Positions 1-7,702 of a stretch of 28,815 bases of DNA are shown here, piece after piece. The notes below the pieces were generated by a model. The model ran no database searches, was not told where the DNA came from, and saw only the letters and a program-made list of their open reading frames with translations. The stretch is from positions 1 to 28,815 of the forward strand of contig JAFOBK010000098.1 of NCBI GenBank assembly GCA_017381835.1, given 5' to 3'. Position 1 is the first letter of the stretch, and each line of letters begins with the position of its first letter. The position numbers and the translations under genes are program-made. The stretch is from Oscillospiraceae bacterium (lineage in GTDB: Bacteria > Bacillota_A > Clostridia > Oscillospirales > Oscillospiraceae).

Positions 1-1181
1 ATTTCCTCGGAAGCAAACAGAGCGCCGCTTTCCTTCATATCTGCCAAAATCACGGGATTGGACTCTTCGGTCTTCATACCGGCATACTTGCCGGCGTAGT
101 CGGTGTGGCGACCGTAGTCATCCACAGGCACAACCAGATCCATGCCGTAACGCATGCAGGTCTGATAGTCGTCAGCACCGAAGCCGGGAGCGGTGTGGAC
201 ACAGCCGGTACCGGAGTCCATGGTGACATACTCAGCCCAAACCAGGCGGGAGGTCTTATCCAGGAAGGGATGCTTAGCCAGCATATTCTCGAAGAATGCG
301 CCGGGGTAGGTAGCCAGAACCTCGTAATTCTCAAAGCCGCCCATCTTCATGGTCTTCTCCATCAGAGCCTCAGCCATGATGTAGGTTTCGCCGTTTTCAG
401 CCTTCACCAGAACGTAAGCATCGCGGGGATGCAGGCAGATAGCCATGTTGCCGGGCAGGGTCCAGATGGTGGTGGTCCAAATGACGAAGAAGGTCTTGCT
501 CAGGTCAAAGCCTGCCAGCTTGCCCAGGTCGTCATGCATGGGGAACTTAACATAAACGGAAGTACAGGGATCATCCTTATACTCGATATCAGCTTCAGCA
601 ACAGCGGTAGCACAGAAGGGGCACCAGGTAACGGGCTTCAGACCCTTGTAGATGTAGCCCTTGTCGAACATGCGGCCAAAGACCTTGACTTCCTGAGCCT
701 CAAAGTGCTTATCCATAGTACGGTAGGGATGTTCCCAATCGCCTACAACACCCAGGCGCTTGAAGCCGCCCATCTGCTTCTGAATGAAGTCCTCTGCAAA
801 TGCTTCGCAGGCGGTACGGAACTCGGGCACAGTCATGTCCTTGTTCAGCTTCTTCTTGGAAGTTTCGATGGCACGCTCAATGGGCAGACCGTGGTTATCC
901 CAGCCGGGAACATAGGGGGTGTAGTGACCCATCATAGCCTGGCTGCGGACGATGAAGTCCTTCAGAGTCTTGTTCAGAGCGTGACCCATGTGAATGAAGC
1001 CATTGGAGAAGGGAGGGCCGTCATGCAGAACGAAGGGGGGCAGATCCTTGTTCTTCTCCAGCATTGCGTTGTACAGATCCTGCTCTTCCCATGCCTTCAG
1101 CATGCCGGGTTCACGGGCAGGGAGACCTGCCTTCATGGGGAAGCCGGTCTTAGGGGTGATAATGGTATTCTTGTATTCCAT
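1..1181 (-). CDS. ileS: Isoleucyl-tRNA synthetase, 5' part (runs off left edge)
   Basis: This gene encodes the N-terminal 393 residues of a class Ia aminoacyl-tRNA synthetase that charges tRNA-Ile in the cytoplasm; the full protein is normally over 900 residues, so the C-terminal half lies outside the window. The HIGH signature is HMGH at residues 64-67, preceded by DGPPFSNGFI. A WCPFC zinc-type motif lies at 186-190, and the threonine-rich start of the CP1 editing domain (WTTTIWTLPGN) begins at 235. The ATG at 1181 is set by GGAGGT at 1191-1196. It lies directly behind a T-box leader with an isoleucine specifier, which independently supports the assignment. It follows divIVA, the usual order of the Gram-positive ylm/division cluster. 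Nothing odd is visible in the part present. Confidence 0.97.
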   Translation of the reverse strand, partial: MEYKNTIITPKTGFPMKAGLPAREPGMLKAWEEQDLYNAMLEKNKDLPPFVLHDGPPFSNGFIHMGHALNKTLKDFIVRSQAMMGHYTPYVPGWDNHGLPIERAIETSKKKLNKDMTVPEFRTACEAFAEDFIQKQMGGFKRLGVVGDWEHPYRTMDKHFEAQEVKVFGRMFDKGYIYKGLKPVTWCPFCATAVAEADIEYKDDPCTSVYVKFPMHDDLGKLAGFDLSKTFFVIWTTTIWTLPGNMAICLHPRDAYVLVKAENGETYIMAEALMEKTMKMGGFENYEVLATYPGAFFENMLAKHPFLDKTSRLVWAEYVTMDSGTGCVHTAPGFGADDYQTCMRYGMDLVVPVDDYGRHTDYAGKYAGMKTEESNPVILADMKESGALFASEE

Positions 1182-1211
1182 TGGATTGTGACCTCCATTT
1201 GATATTCTAAA

Positions 1212-1252
1212 AAATAAAACGCCTTTGCCTCTTTATGCAAGAGACAAAGGCG
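1212..1252 (-). terminator. T-box intrinsic terminator before ileS
   Basis: Two arms reading CGCCTTTG and CAAAGGCG, extended inward by GTCTC/GAGGC-type pairing, form a hairpin at 1220-1252. On the minus strand it is followed by TTTTATTTTTTAG. This is the off-state hairpin that competes with the T-box antiterminator. Confidence 0.9.
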
Positions 1253-1455
1253 TAAATATACCTCTGCGGTACCACTCTTGTTCCGGGAATTCCCGGCACT
1301 CGATCTGCGCGTTATCGGGCGCACCCGATGCAGCCTACTGCCTTTCGGTTTCGGTGCACAGCTCTGAGGGGATATGAAAGAACGTCGCCTGCTGCCTCGC
1401 ACCAACCGGCAGCTCTCTGTTGGCGGTGAGATCCTTTCACCTGTCCTCATCTTAG
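1212..1455 (-). promoter_or_regulatory. T-box riboswitch (Ile, ATC specifier) controlling ileS
   Basis: The leader between divIVA and ileS carries the hallmarks of a T-box read on the minus strand. An AGAGAG motif followed by GCTGCCGGTTGG-type distal stem I sequence lies around 1400-1425. A specifier ATC (Ile) sits at 1371-1373, just before CCCTCAGAG. The T-box core GAGTGGTACCGC lies at about 1266-1277 and is followed by a terminator. Uncharged tRNA-Ile would pair with the specifier and the T-box bulge and favour the antiterminator. The leader starts only about 15 nt behind the divIVA stop, and I see no clear separate promoter, so it may act on read-through from the divIVA operon. Confidence 0.95.
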
Positions 1456-1468
1456 CTTTGGGGATATA

Positions 1469-2146
1469 TTAGCCTAAACGGCCGGTGCCGTGATCGTAGT
1501 TACGGCCAAACTGCAGATTTGCAAACTTGCTGGTAGTGGTCTCGTTGATGGGGTGACGGGGTTCTGCCTTGGGGGCAATATCCTCGGTGGTACCCACCAG
1601 AGCCTGCAGATTTGCGGAGATTTCGTCAGCCATGGCATCGGTAGACTTGGAAGACTCCATCATGTCATAGTCGAAGGGAGCAGCGCCGGTGGGGCGGTTG
1701 GTCTCCTTGATGCGCTCCAGAGCGTTCAGGCAGGAGCGGATCTGATTCTGCATCTCTTCAATCTTGGCATATGCCACCTTGCGGGCATCTTCTACGCGGG
1801 CTTCCTCTGCGGCAATCAGCGCATCGGAATTCTTGACGCTTTCAGCCACAGTCACATTGGCCTCATTCAGCATCTGGGTGCACTTGGCTTCTGCATCCTT
1901 AACCATCATGTCGCAGGTCTTCTGGGCATTGACGATGGCTTCCTTCATGCTGGCCTCGTTGTTGCGGTATTCCTCCAGCTTACCAACCAGAACCTTCATC
2001 TTGCTCTTAAGAAGGGCGTTCTCTTTGTAGAGAGTGACATAGTCATCGGTCAGAGGCTCCAGGAAGGCATCCACATCCTCCATCTTGTAGCCGCCGAAGG
2101 TTGCTTTTTCAAAGGAGACCTGTTCAATCTGTTGGGGAGTAAACAT
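1469..2146 (-). CDS. divIVA: DivIVA-family cell division / polarity protein
   Basis: This 225-residue protein has the canonical DivIVA lipid-binding head (MFTPQQIEQVSFEKATFGGY, then KMEDVDAFL) and a long coiled coil from about residue 30 to 145 with heptad-rich, charged sequence. DivIVA binds negatively curved membrane at septa and poles and recruits division or wall-synthesis proteins. The C-terminal 80 residues are poorly conserved and probably disordered. It lies 21 bp behind sepF and in front of the ileS T-box, matching the conserved yggS-sepF-divIVA-ileS order; the ylmG and ylmH genes that often lie between sepF and divIVA are missing here. The start is supported by a purine-rich AAAGGATC site just upstream. 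Confidence 0.95.
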   Translation of the reverse strand: MFTPQQIEQVSFEKATFGGYKMEDVDAFLEPLTDDYVTLYKENALLKSKMKVLVGKLEEYRNNEASMKEAIVNAQKTCDMMVKDAEAKCTQMLNEANVTVAESVKNSDALIAAEEARVEDARKVAYAKIEEMQNQIRSCLNALERIKETNRPTGAAPFDYDMMESSKSTDAMADEISANLQALVGTTEDIAPKAEPRHPINETTTSKFANLQFGRNYDHGTGRLG

Positions 2147-2167
2147 AGGTTAGATCCTTTCTGTCAA

Positions 2168-2683
2168 TCAGATGTAGCTCTCAGCCTCAGCCTTGATGTT
2201 TTCCAGATCACCGGTAACATCCATATTGTGGGGGCAGAACAGATAAGTGGACTGTGCGACCTTCTTGACGCGGCCGTCCAGAGCGTAAACAGCACCGGAC
2301 AGGAAGTCCACAACGCGGCGGGTCAGAGCCTTGTCAACATTTTCCATGTTCAGGATGACAGCCTTACGCTTGCACAGCTCGTCAGCAGCCTTTGCAGCAT
2401 CGTCAAAGGTCTTGGCATGGAACAGGACAACTTCCTGCTTGCCGGAGCTCATGTTCAGAACCTGGCCGCCGAAGCTGGGGGTGGAAGCTGCGGGTGCAGC
2501 GGGAGCAGCTGCTGCAGCGGGAGCTGCGGGTGCAGCAGTAGTAGCAAAAGGAGAGGGACGGCGGGTGCGGGGAGCGGGCTCCTGAGCAGGCTCTTCGAAC
2601 TCGTCTAATTCCTCGTCGTAATCATCGTAATCTTCATCATCATAGGGCTGGGCAAACTTCTTAACATTATCCCAAAAACTCAT
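2168..2683 (-). CDS. sepF: SepF, FtsZ-tethering division protein
   Basis: This 171-residue protein has three parts typical of SepF. The N-terminal amphipathic membrane helix is MSFWDNVKKFAQ. An acidic then Ala/Pro-rich linker spans about residues 14-72, with DDEDYDDYDEELDEFEE followed by an alanine-proline run. The C-terminal SepF core from about 76 (VLNMSSGKQEVVLFHAKTF) to 165 contains VILNMENVDKALTRRVVDFL and the GAVYALDG turn. SepF bundles FtsZ filaments and anchors them to the membrane at the division site. The ATG at 2683 has AGGAGG about 9 nt upstream. It sits between yggS and divIVA, probably in one transcript. The Ala/Pro-rich linker is long but plausible for the family. Confidence 0.95.
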   Translation of the reverse strand: MSFWDNVKKFAQPYDDEDYDDYDEELDEFEEPAQEPAPRTRRPSPFATTAAPAAPAAAAAPAAPAASTPSFGGQVLNMSSGKQEVVLFHAKTFDDAAKAADELCKRKAVILNMENVDKALTRRVVDFLSGAVYALDGRVKKVAQSTYLFCPHNMDVTGDLENIKAEAESYI

Positions 2684-2731
2684 TATATATCCTCCTAATA
2701 TGTTCGCATCTAATCGTAAAGATGAATGTTT

Positions 2732-3424
2732 TTAATAGCCACGGGCGCCAAAGATGGCAGTACCTACGCGAACCATGGTGCTTCCGCAGGCAATGGCATC
2801 GGCAAAGTCGTCAGACATACCCATAGACATAATTTCAACAGATACATTATCGCGGTTTTTTCCCTTTATGTCAACAGAAAGATTGCACATTTCTTGAAAA
2901 AATTTGTGATTATCTGTGGAATTTTGGCAAATTGGGGGGATAGCCATGAGACCACGAACACGGATGTTGGAAAAATCACCGATTTTTTCCACAACCTCCA
3001 ATGCTTCCTCTCTGGTAAAGCCCGATTTGCTTTCCTCATTGCCGATATTAATTTCCAAAAGAATATCCTGGACAATGCCCTGCTTGGCAGCTTCCTTGCT
3101 CACGGCCTCCAGCAGCCGCAGAGAATCTACGGAGTGAATGAGGCTGACTTTGCCTACCACTTGCTTGACCTTATTGGTCTGCAGATGACCGATGAAATGG
3201 ACGGGAGCGCCTTCATAGGCATTCTCGCTCAGTTTCTGGGTCAGTTCCTGCACACGGTTTTCGCCGCAGCAGTCCACACCGGCGGCGATGGCCTGGCGGA
3301 CGGCATCCGCGTCATTCATTTTGGTGGCGGCGCACAGCAGAATCTCCTTGGGATCCCGGCCAGCTGCCATGGCAGCTGCCGCCATTTCCGCCTTGATACG
3401 GGCAACATTTTCAGCAATGGACAT
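2732..3424 (-). CDS. yggS: YggS/YlmE (PLPBP) pyridoxal-phosphate homeostasis protein
   Basis: This 230-residue single-domain protein has the alanine-racemase-type fold III PLP barrel. The PLP lysine is K35 in ILLCAATK, followed by GENRVQEL at about 55, HFIGHLQTNKVK, IHSVDS, and the phosphate-binding C-terminal part with SMGMSDDFADAI and GSTMVRVGTAIFG. The family controls the free PLP pool and has no known catalytic turnover. The frame is open upstream to 3514, but AGAGGA sits 6 nt before the ATG at 3424 and abuts the ATG at 3430, so MSIAEN is the start I chose. It heads the yggS-sepF-divIVA set and lies just behind the hfq terminator; I found no clear -35/-10 pair in the 72-bp gap. Confidence 0.95.
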   Translation of the reverse strand: MSIAENVARIKAEMAAAAMAAGRDPKEILLCAATKMNDADAVRQAIAAGVDCCGENRVQELTQKLSENAYEGAPVHFIGHLQTNKVKQVVGKVSLIHSVDSLRLLEAVSKEAAKQGIVQDILLEINIGNEESKSGFTREEALEVVEKIGDFSNIRVRGLMAIPPICQNSTDNHKFFQEMCNLSVDIKGKNRDNVSVEIMSMGMSDDFADAIACGSTMVRVGTAIFGARGY

Positions 3425-3495
3425 ATACATTCCTCTTTCTGTTGGTTCTAAAAGTAGGGGGCGGCGCCCACGACGCCCCGCTCTATTCTTACGCA

Positions 3496-3532
3496 GAAAA
3501 AAGCGGCGAAGCATCTGCTCCGCCGCCTTTTT
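3496..3532 (-). terminator. Terminator after hfq (possibly bidirectional)
   Basis: A GC-rich hairpin (arms 3503-3512 and 3517-3526, GCGGCGGAGC with GCTTCGCCGC on the minus strand, one G-T pair) is followed by six T residues on the minus strand. It lies 1 nt from the hfq stop and marks the end of the miaB-to-hfq operon. The plus-strand side also ends in TTTTT. Confidence 0.9.
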
Positions 3533-3533
3533 A

Positions 3534-3761
3534 CTATGCAGTCGCTGCTGCTTTCAGAGGCTTCATAGGGGCCAGGGTGGAGATGGCATGCTTGTAGATC
3601 ATCTGCTGTTTGCCATCGCTCACCAGTACCACCACAAAGCTGTCAAAGCCGGTGATGGTCCCCCGGAGCTGGAAGCCATTCATGAGAAACAGGGTCACCG
3701 GAACCTTGTCCCGGCGGACTTCTTTCAAAATGGCATCCTGAAGATTGATAGGATCGGACAT
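3534..3761 (-). CDS. hfq: RNA chaperone Hfq
   Basis: This 75-residue Sm-like protein forms the hexameric ring that pairs small RNAs with mRNAs. It shows [29 protein letters not shown] (N-terminal helix and Sm1), the GFDSFVVVL strand and the Sm2 signature YKHAIST at about residues 59-65. The tail after the Sm core is very short ([12 protein letters not shown]), as in other Gram-positive Hfq proteins. An open frame continues to 3812, but AAGGA lies 7 nt before the ATG at 3761 and the MSDPIN start matches family length. It follows miaA by 47 bp, the common miaA-hfq pairing, and ends at a strong terminator. Confidence 0.96.
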   Translation of the reverse strand: MSDPINLQDAILKEVRRDKVPVTLFLMNGFQLRGTITGFDSFVVVLVSDGKQQMIYKHAISTLAPMKPLKAAATA

Positions 3762-3808
3762 ATGTATTCCTTCTTTCTTGATGTGGGATACATAAATCCT
3801 ACCATGAT

Positions 3809-4744
3809 TCACTTGTCGAATTCCGCAAGAACCTGTCTTGCCTTTTGGAGAATTTCTGCGGTGGTTTCGCCTTCTTCCCGGCGAAGCCAGTGGATGTCTT
3901 TGTTTCTGCGAAACCAGGTCAGCTGCCGCTTGGCATATTTTCGGGAAGACTGCTGCACCAGGGCGGCTGCGGTTTCCATGCTGGATCTGCCCGCCAAAGC
4001 ATCCACAAATTCCTTATAGCCGATGGCCTGCATGGCGGTGCATTTTTCTGGGATACCCTCTGCCAAAAGGGACTTGATCTCATCAATGAGACCGTCCCGC
4101 AGCATGATATCTACCCGCTTGTCGATCCGGTCGTACAGAGTCTGACGGTCTGCGTCTTCCAACGCAAACCATACGGGATGGTACTTGGGAGGAATGGCCT
4201 GGGTTCTGCGGTTGTGCTCGGTGATGGAGATGCCGGTTTCCAGGTAGACCTCCATAGCCCGGATGATCCGCTTCTGGTCGGAAGGATGAAGTCTTTCCGC
4301 AGATTCCGGATCCACTTCCCGCAGCTGCGCGATCACGGCTTCAATGCCTTGCTCCGCAGCCAGTTTCTCCAGTTCTTCCCGTCGACCGGTGGCAGGATAG
4401 GGGGCAAAGTCATTGCCCTTAATGAGGGAATCCATGTAAAGACCGGTGCCGCCTACGATAATGGCGGTCTTACCACGGCTTAAAATATCATCCACAATGG
4501 GGGAGGCCATTTCACAGTATTTACTGACGGAAAAATCCTCCCAGGGTTCGGCCACATCCAGCATATGGTGGGGGATGTTCTCCCGCTCTTCGATGGTGGG
4601 CTTTGCGGTGCCGATGTCCATGCGCTTGTACACCTGCATGGAGTCGCAGGATACGATCTCACCATCCAGCTCCTTGGCCAGGGCGATACTCAGCGCCGTC
4701 TTACCGGAGGCGGTAGGGCCTGCGATGCATATTAAATTCTTCAT
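3809..4744 (-). CDS. miaA: tRNA dimethylallyltransferase MiaA
   Basis: This 311-residue enzyme transfers a dimethylallyl group to N6 of A37 in tRNAs that read codons starting with U. The P-loop GPTASGKT is at residues 9-16, followed by [16 protein letters not shown] (substrate tRNA/prenyl pocket), the HHMLD motif, and [10 protein letters not shown]. The length is normal for the family. It shares an operon with miaB, whose product adds the methylthio group to the same i6A37 nucleotide, so both halves of the ms2i6A37 pathway are here. A hairpin repeat (4771-4812) separates it from the upstream zinc-ribbon gene. AAGGAGG lies about 8 nt before the ATG. Confidence 0.97.
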   Translation of the reverse strand: MKNLICIAGPTASGKTALSIALAKELDGEIVSCDSMQVYKRMDIGTAKPTIEERENIPHHMLDVAEPWEDFSVSKYCEMASPIVDDILSRGKTAIIVGGTGLYMDSLIKGNDFAPYPATGRREELEKLAAEQGIEAVIAQLREVDPESAERLHPSDQKRIIRAMEVYLETGISITEHNRRTQAIPPKYHPVWFALEDADRQTLYDRIDKRVDIMLRDGLIDEIKSLLAEGIPEKCTAMQAIGYKEFVDALAGRSSMETAAALVQQSSRKYAKRQLTWFRRNKDIHWLRREEGETTAEILQKARQVLAEFDK

Positions 4745-4770
4745 AGGCCATAGCCTCCTTAATTTATCAC

Positions 4771-4812
4771 GTCATTGCGAACCAGTGCGTACACTGGTGT
4801 AACAATCTCCTG
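4771..4812 (-). repeat. 42-bp palindromic (REP-like) repeat, copy 1
   Basis: This element matches 10336-10377 at 39 of 42 positions. On the minus strand it begins CAGGAGATTG directly after the stop of the zinc-ribbon gene and folds as ATTGT / GCAAT, an internal loop, then ACCAGTG / CACTGGT closed by a 4-nt loop. It contains no ORF. It looks like a dispersed intergenic REP- or MITE-type element carried within the operon transcript. Confidence 0.8.
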
Positions 4813-4813
4813 A

Positions 4814-5083
4814 TTATCGCTTCAACTCTTTTCCACAATGAGGGCAGTAGTTAGGTATACCGGATTTAACATTGTAGGCTGCATCGCAGTAGGGGCAACG
4901 ATACGCAATCGTTATACAAATTACGGCCAAAGCCCATAAGAAAACTCCAAGAATAAACATATAGGTTGCATCATAGTAAACACCACAACCTATTAAGAGT
5001 AGTCCAGCGAAGAAGAGGATAAAATTAATGATACGTAGTATGCGAGAAGATAGATTCTGTAAAAAAAGTTTCAGCTTTTTCAT
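4814..5083 (-). CDS. Small two-TM protein with C-terminal zinc ribbon, unknown function
   Basis: I do not recognise this 89-residue protein. A basic N-terminus (MKKLKLFLQN) is followed by two probable membrane segments (about 19-37 and 41-60). A short tail then holds two CxxC knuckles, CPYC at 63-66 and CPHC at 80-83, spaced like a rubredoxin-type zinc ribbon. The tail sits right after TM2, so with both termini inside it would face the cytoplasm. Base composition is visibly more AT-rich than in the flanking mutL and miaA, which hints at later acquisition. It starts 11 bp after the mutL stop, so it is co-transcribed. No role in repair should be assumed from position alone. Confidence 0.75.
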   Translation of the reverse strand: MKKLKLFLQNLSSRILRIINFILFFAGLLLIGCGVYYDATYMFILGVFLWALAVICITIAYRCPYCDAAYNVKSGIPNYCPHCGKELKR

Positions 5084-5094
5084 GAGTAATCTCC

Positions 5095-7008
5095 TTAACG
5101 CTTAAACTGCTTCTCCAACTGCTTCTTACTAAGTGTAATGCAGATAGGTCTGCCGTGGGGGCAGTGCTTTAAGTCTTCTCTTCCCATAACCTGCTCCACC
5201 AGCACCAGCAATTCTTTTTCGTTACTGTGCCAGCCAGCCTTGATGGCAGCCTTGCAGGCAACGGTATGGAGAATCTCATCCCGGACGCTGTCGCGCTTCT
5301 CTCTGCGGCCGTTCAACAGGTCTGCTGCCATCTGCGTGAGAGTTTCCGCGGCCTGCTCCGTACCCAAATCCATGGGGATTTGCCGCAGCAGTAATGTATT
5401 TTCGCCAAATTCCTCGGCTTCAAAACCCAGCTCTTCCAAAAGAGCGGTATTGGCCATGAGGATCGCACATTCATCCGGGGAAAGGCGGCAGGGAATGGGA
5501 GTCAGCAAACTCTGAGAGGAAATGGCTTCCTGGTTTGCTTTCAGCTTTTCAAAGAGAATCCGCTCATGGGCGGCATGCTTGTCGATTAAGTAAGCTTCCT
5601 CGCCCTGTTCCACGATGATATAGCTGTTGTACAGCTCACCCACATACCGCCAGGGAATCTCCTGGGGCATGGTCTCGATGACAACCTGCTCCTGTTCTTC
5701 TTCCTGGACAGGAACGGGAATCACCACCGGCTCCGGCTTCTTTTCCGGCATGGGCGGCAGGGGAATGGGCTTGGGTTCAGCTTTGGGCAGGATCACCCGC
5801 TCCTTCACCGGCTTCTGCACACTCCGCTCCACAGCCGCGGCAACAGCAGCGGCTGCCAGGGGAGAGGGCTTAGGTGCATCTTTCACAGCGGTGGAGAAGG
5901 TCTTGTATTCTTCCGCGGTCATGGTGCGGAAGAAGTTCTCCTGCTTAGGAGCTTTTGCTGTCTGAGGCGCAGCGGGTTTTGCAGGTGCGGGAGCAGGCTT
6001 AAACTGCACCTGAGGCCGGTCGGGGGTTTTGTTGAGAGCGCCGAGAACGCCGTAGTGAACGCAGTCAAAGACTGCCTTTTCATTTAAGAATTTCACTTCC
6101 GTCTTGGCAGGATGGACATTTACATCCACTGCGTTGGAAGGTAAATGCAAATGCAGTACGCAGGCGGGGAACTTACCCACCATGATCTGATTCCGGTAGG
6201 CTTCTTCCAATGCTGCGATGAGGATCCGGGATTTCACCGGACGGTCATTGACGAAGAAGGTCTGAAGGTTACGGCTGGGGCGGCTGTCGGTGGGTTTGGA
6301 GATGTAGCCGGTGAGACTGTAGCCCTCCCAGCGGCTTTCCACTTTCACCATCTTGCCGCATTCTCTGCCGTAGACGCAGTACACCGCGGCTTCCAGCTGA
6401 CCGGTGCCGGGGGTGGACAGCACTTCCTTGCCGTCCCGAATAAAGCGGAAGGCCACCTCGGGATGGGCCAGGGCCTGCAGCTGTACTGCTGCGGACACCT
6501 TGCCGCCTTCCACAGTATCGGATTTCATAAACTTCATTCTTGCGGGCGTGTTAAAGAACAGATCCCGCACGATAATGGTGGTGCCATCGGGACAACCGGC
6601 TTCCGATTCTTCGGTGATAGAGCCAGCTTCCAGAGAAAGACTGGTGCCGGAAATGGAGCCGGGGGTCTTGGTCAGCAGGTCAATGCGGCTGACGGAAGCG
6701 ATAGCGGCCAAAGCTTCACCGCGGAAACCCATGGTGGCAATCGCCGCCAGGTCTTCTGCAGAGCGCAGCTTGGATGTGGCATGGCGCAAAAAGGCCGTAC
6801 GGGCATCCTCGGGACTCATACCGCAGCCATTATCGGTGATGCGGATAAAGGTCATGCCGCCGTCACGGATCTCCACCGTGACCTGGGAGGCACCGGCATC
6901 CACGGCATTTTCCAGCAGTTCTTTCACCACGGAGGCCGGCCGTTCCACTACCTCACCGGCAGCTATTAAGTTGGCAACATGGGACGAGAGCTGAAGAATT
7001 TTCGGCAT
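5095..7008 (-). CDS. mutL: DNA mismatch repair protein MutL (endonuclease type)
   Basis: This 637-residue MutL has a GHKL ATPase head and a C-terminal dimerisation/nuclease domain. The head shows catalytic E30 and N34 (KELLENAVDAGA), DNGCG near 59-63 and GFRGEAL at 94-100. A proline/alanine/lysine-rich linker runs from about 335 to 450. The C-terminal metal-binding set is present: DKHAAHER from 476 (lysine where Bacillus has glutamine in DQHAxxER), ACKAAIK around 584-590 and CPHGRP at 616-621. It should therefore nick the daughter strand itself after MutS recruits it, in line with the lack of mutH. It begins 4 bp downstream of the CPBP gene, so the two are probably translationally coupled. 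Confidence 0.97.
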   Translation of the reverse strand: MPKILQLSSHVANLIAAGEVVERPASVVKELLENAVDAGASQVTVEIRDGGMTFIRITDNGCGMSPEDARTAFLRHATSKLRSAEDLAAIATMGFRGEALAAIASVSRIDLLTKTPGSISGTSLSLEAGSITEESEAGCPDGTTIIVRDLFFNTPARMKFMKSDTVEGGKVSAAVQLQALAHPEVAFRFIRDGKEVLSTPGTGQLEAAVYCVYGRECGKMVKVESRWEGYSLTGYISKPTDSRPSRNLQTFFVNDRPVKSRILIAALEEAYRNQIMVGKFPACVLHLHLPSNAVDVNVHPAKTEVKFLNEKAVFDCVHYGVLGALNKTPDRPQVQFKPAPAPAKPAAPQTAKAPKQENFFRTMTAEEYKTFSTAVKDAPKPSPLAAAAVAAAVERSVQKPVKERVILPKAEPKPIPLPPMPEKKPEPVVIPVPVQEEEQEQVVIETMPQEIPWRYVGELYNSYIIVEQGEEAYLIDKHAAHERILFEKLKANQEAISSQSLLTPIPCRLSPDECAILMANTALLEELGFEAEEFGENTLLLRQIPMDLGTEQAAETLTQMAADLLNGRREKRDSVRDEILHTVACKAAIKAGWHSNEKELLVLVEQVMGREDLKHCPHGRPICITLSKKQLEKQFKR

Positions 7009-7012
7009 AGGA

Positions 7013-7699
7013 TTACCTCATAAGGAGCATACCCATCTGATTCACGCTCATGTGGATCAGCACGGATGCAAAGATCGAACCGCTGCGGCGGTAAGCCCAG
7101 GCAAGGGCAAAACCGGCAGGCAGATACTGAAAGAAGCAAATGGCCAAAGTACGGAAGTCATACATGGTAATGTAGCCGACCACATGGGCCAGGCTGAATA
7201 AAATCATAGATAGGGCATAGGCAAGCCAGGGGCTCTTGTCATAGACATTGCGGAACATCAATACCCGGTAGAAGCATTCCTCGGCAATGGGAACCAGCAC
7301 AACGGTACCCAGGGTCATAAGACCAAAGTTATCCTGCACCATTTCCAGGATAATGGCATCGTTAATGTTGGTAAAAGAGGGGTCAATCAGGGTGACAATA
7401 AAGGAGAAGATGGCATTGCCTACCATGTAGATCAACATGCCGATGCCTGCACAGCGCAGAACAAACCAGGGATTTTCCAAAAGGAAACGGAAATTTGCTA
7501 CCAGGAATTTCCGGAAAATAAGCAGCACGGCCAGGAAATTTACGGCAAAAATCAGCACCTGGACCGTGGTTTCCGGCAGGGGATTGGCCAGCAGCATATT
7601 ACCTACCAGAATAATACTGGGAAGGATCAGCAGCTGCAGTACAAAATAGATGATGCCAATAACGGTTTCGTTGGGGTTGGGTTTTACAAAATAGTTCAT
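7013..7699 (-). CDS. CPBP-family intramembrane metalloprotease
   Basis: This 228-residue polytopic membrane protein has the three CPBP/Rce1 motifs. They are EExxxR as E140-E141-CFY-R145, FxxxH as F168-SLA-H172, and HxxxN as H216-MSV-N220. About six to eight hydrophobic segments are visible between residues 12 and 227. Members cleave proteins or prenylated peptides within the membrane; many bacterial ones serve bacteriocin immunity or surface-protein processing, and the substrate here cannot be read from sequence. The gene is packed between mutS (3-bp gap) and mutL (4-bp gap), so it must be co-transcribed and probably co-translated with them. That position is unusual because mutS and mutL are normally adjacent. 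Confidence 0.9.
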   Translation of the reverse strand: MNYFVKPNPNETVIGIIYFVLQLLILPSIILVGNMLLANPLPETTVQVLIFAVNFLAVLLIFRKFLVANFRFLLENPWFVLRCAGIGMLIYMVGNAIFSFIVTLIDPSFTNINDAIILEMVQDNFGLMTLGTVVLVPIAEECFYRVLMFRNVYDKSPWLAYALSMILFSLAHVVGYITMYDFRTLAICFFQYLPAGFALAWAYRRSGSIFASVLIHMSVNQMGMLLMR

Positions 7700-7702
7700 A
7701 TG

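Noticed and set aside
105..1202. 365-residue plus-strand open frame opposite ileS
   Set aside because: It is an antisense shadow: the opposite strand encodes a recognisable IleRS with its motifs and ribosome site, and the plus-strand product is low-complexity and matches no family.
3458..3479. GC-rich palindrome between hfq and yggS as a second terminator
   Set aside because: It has no T-run on either side and lies in the yggS leader; the true terminator is at 3496-3532.
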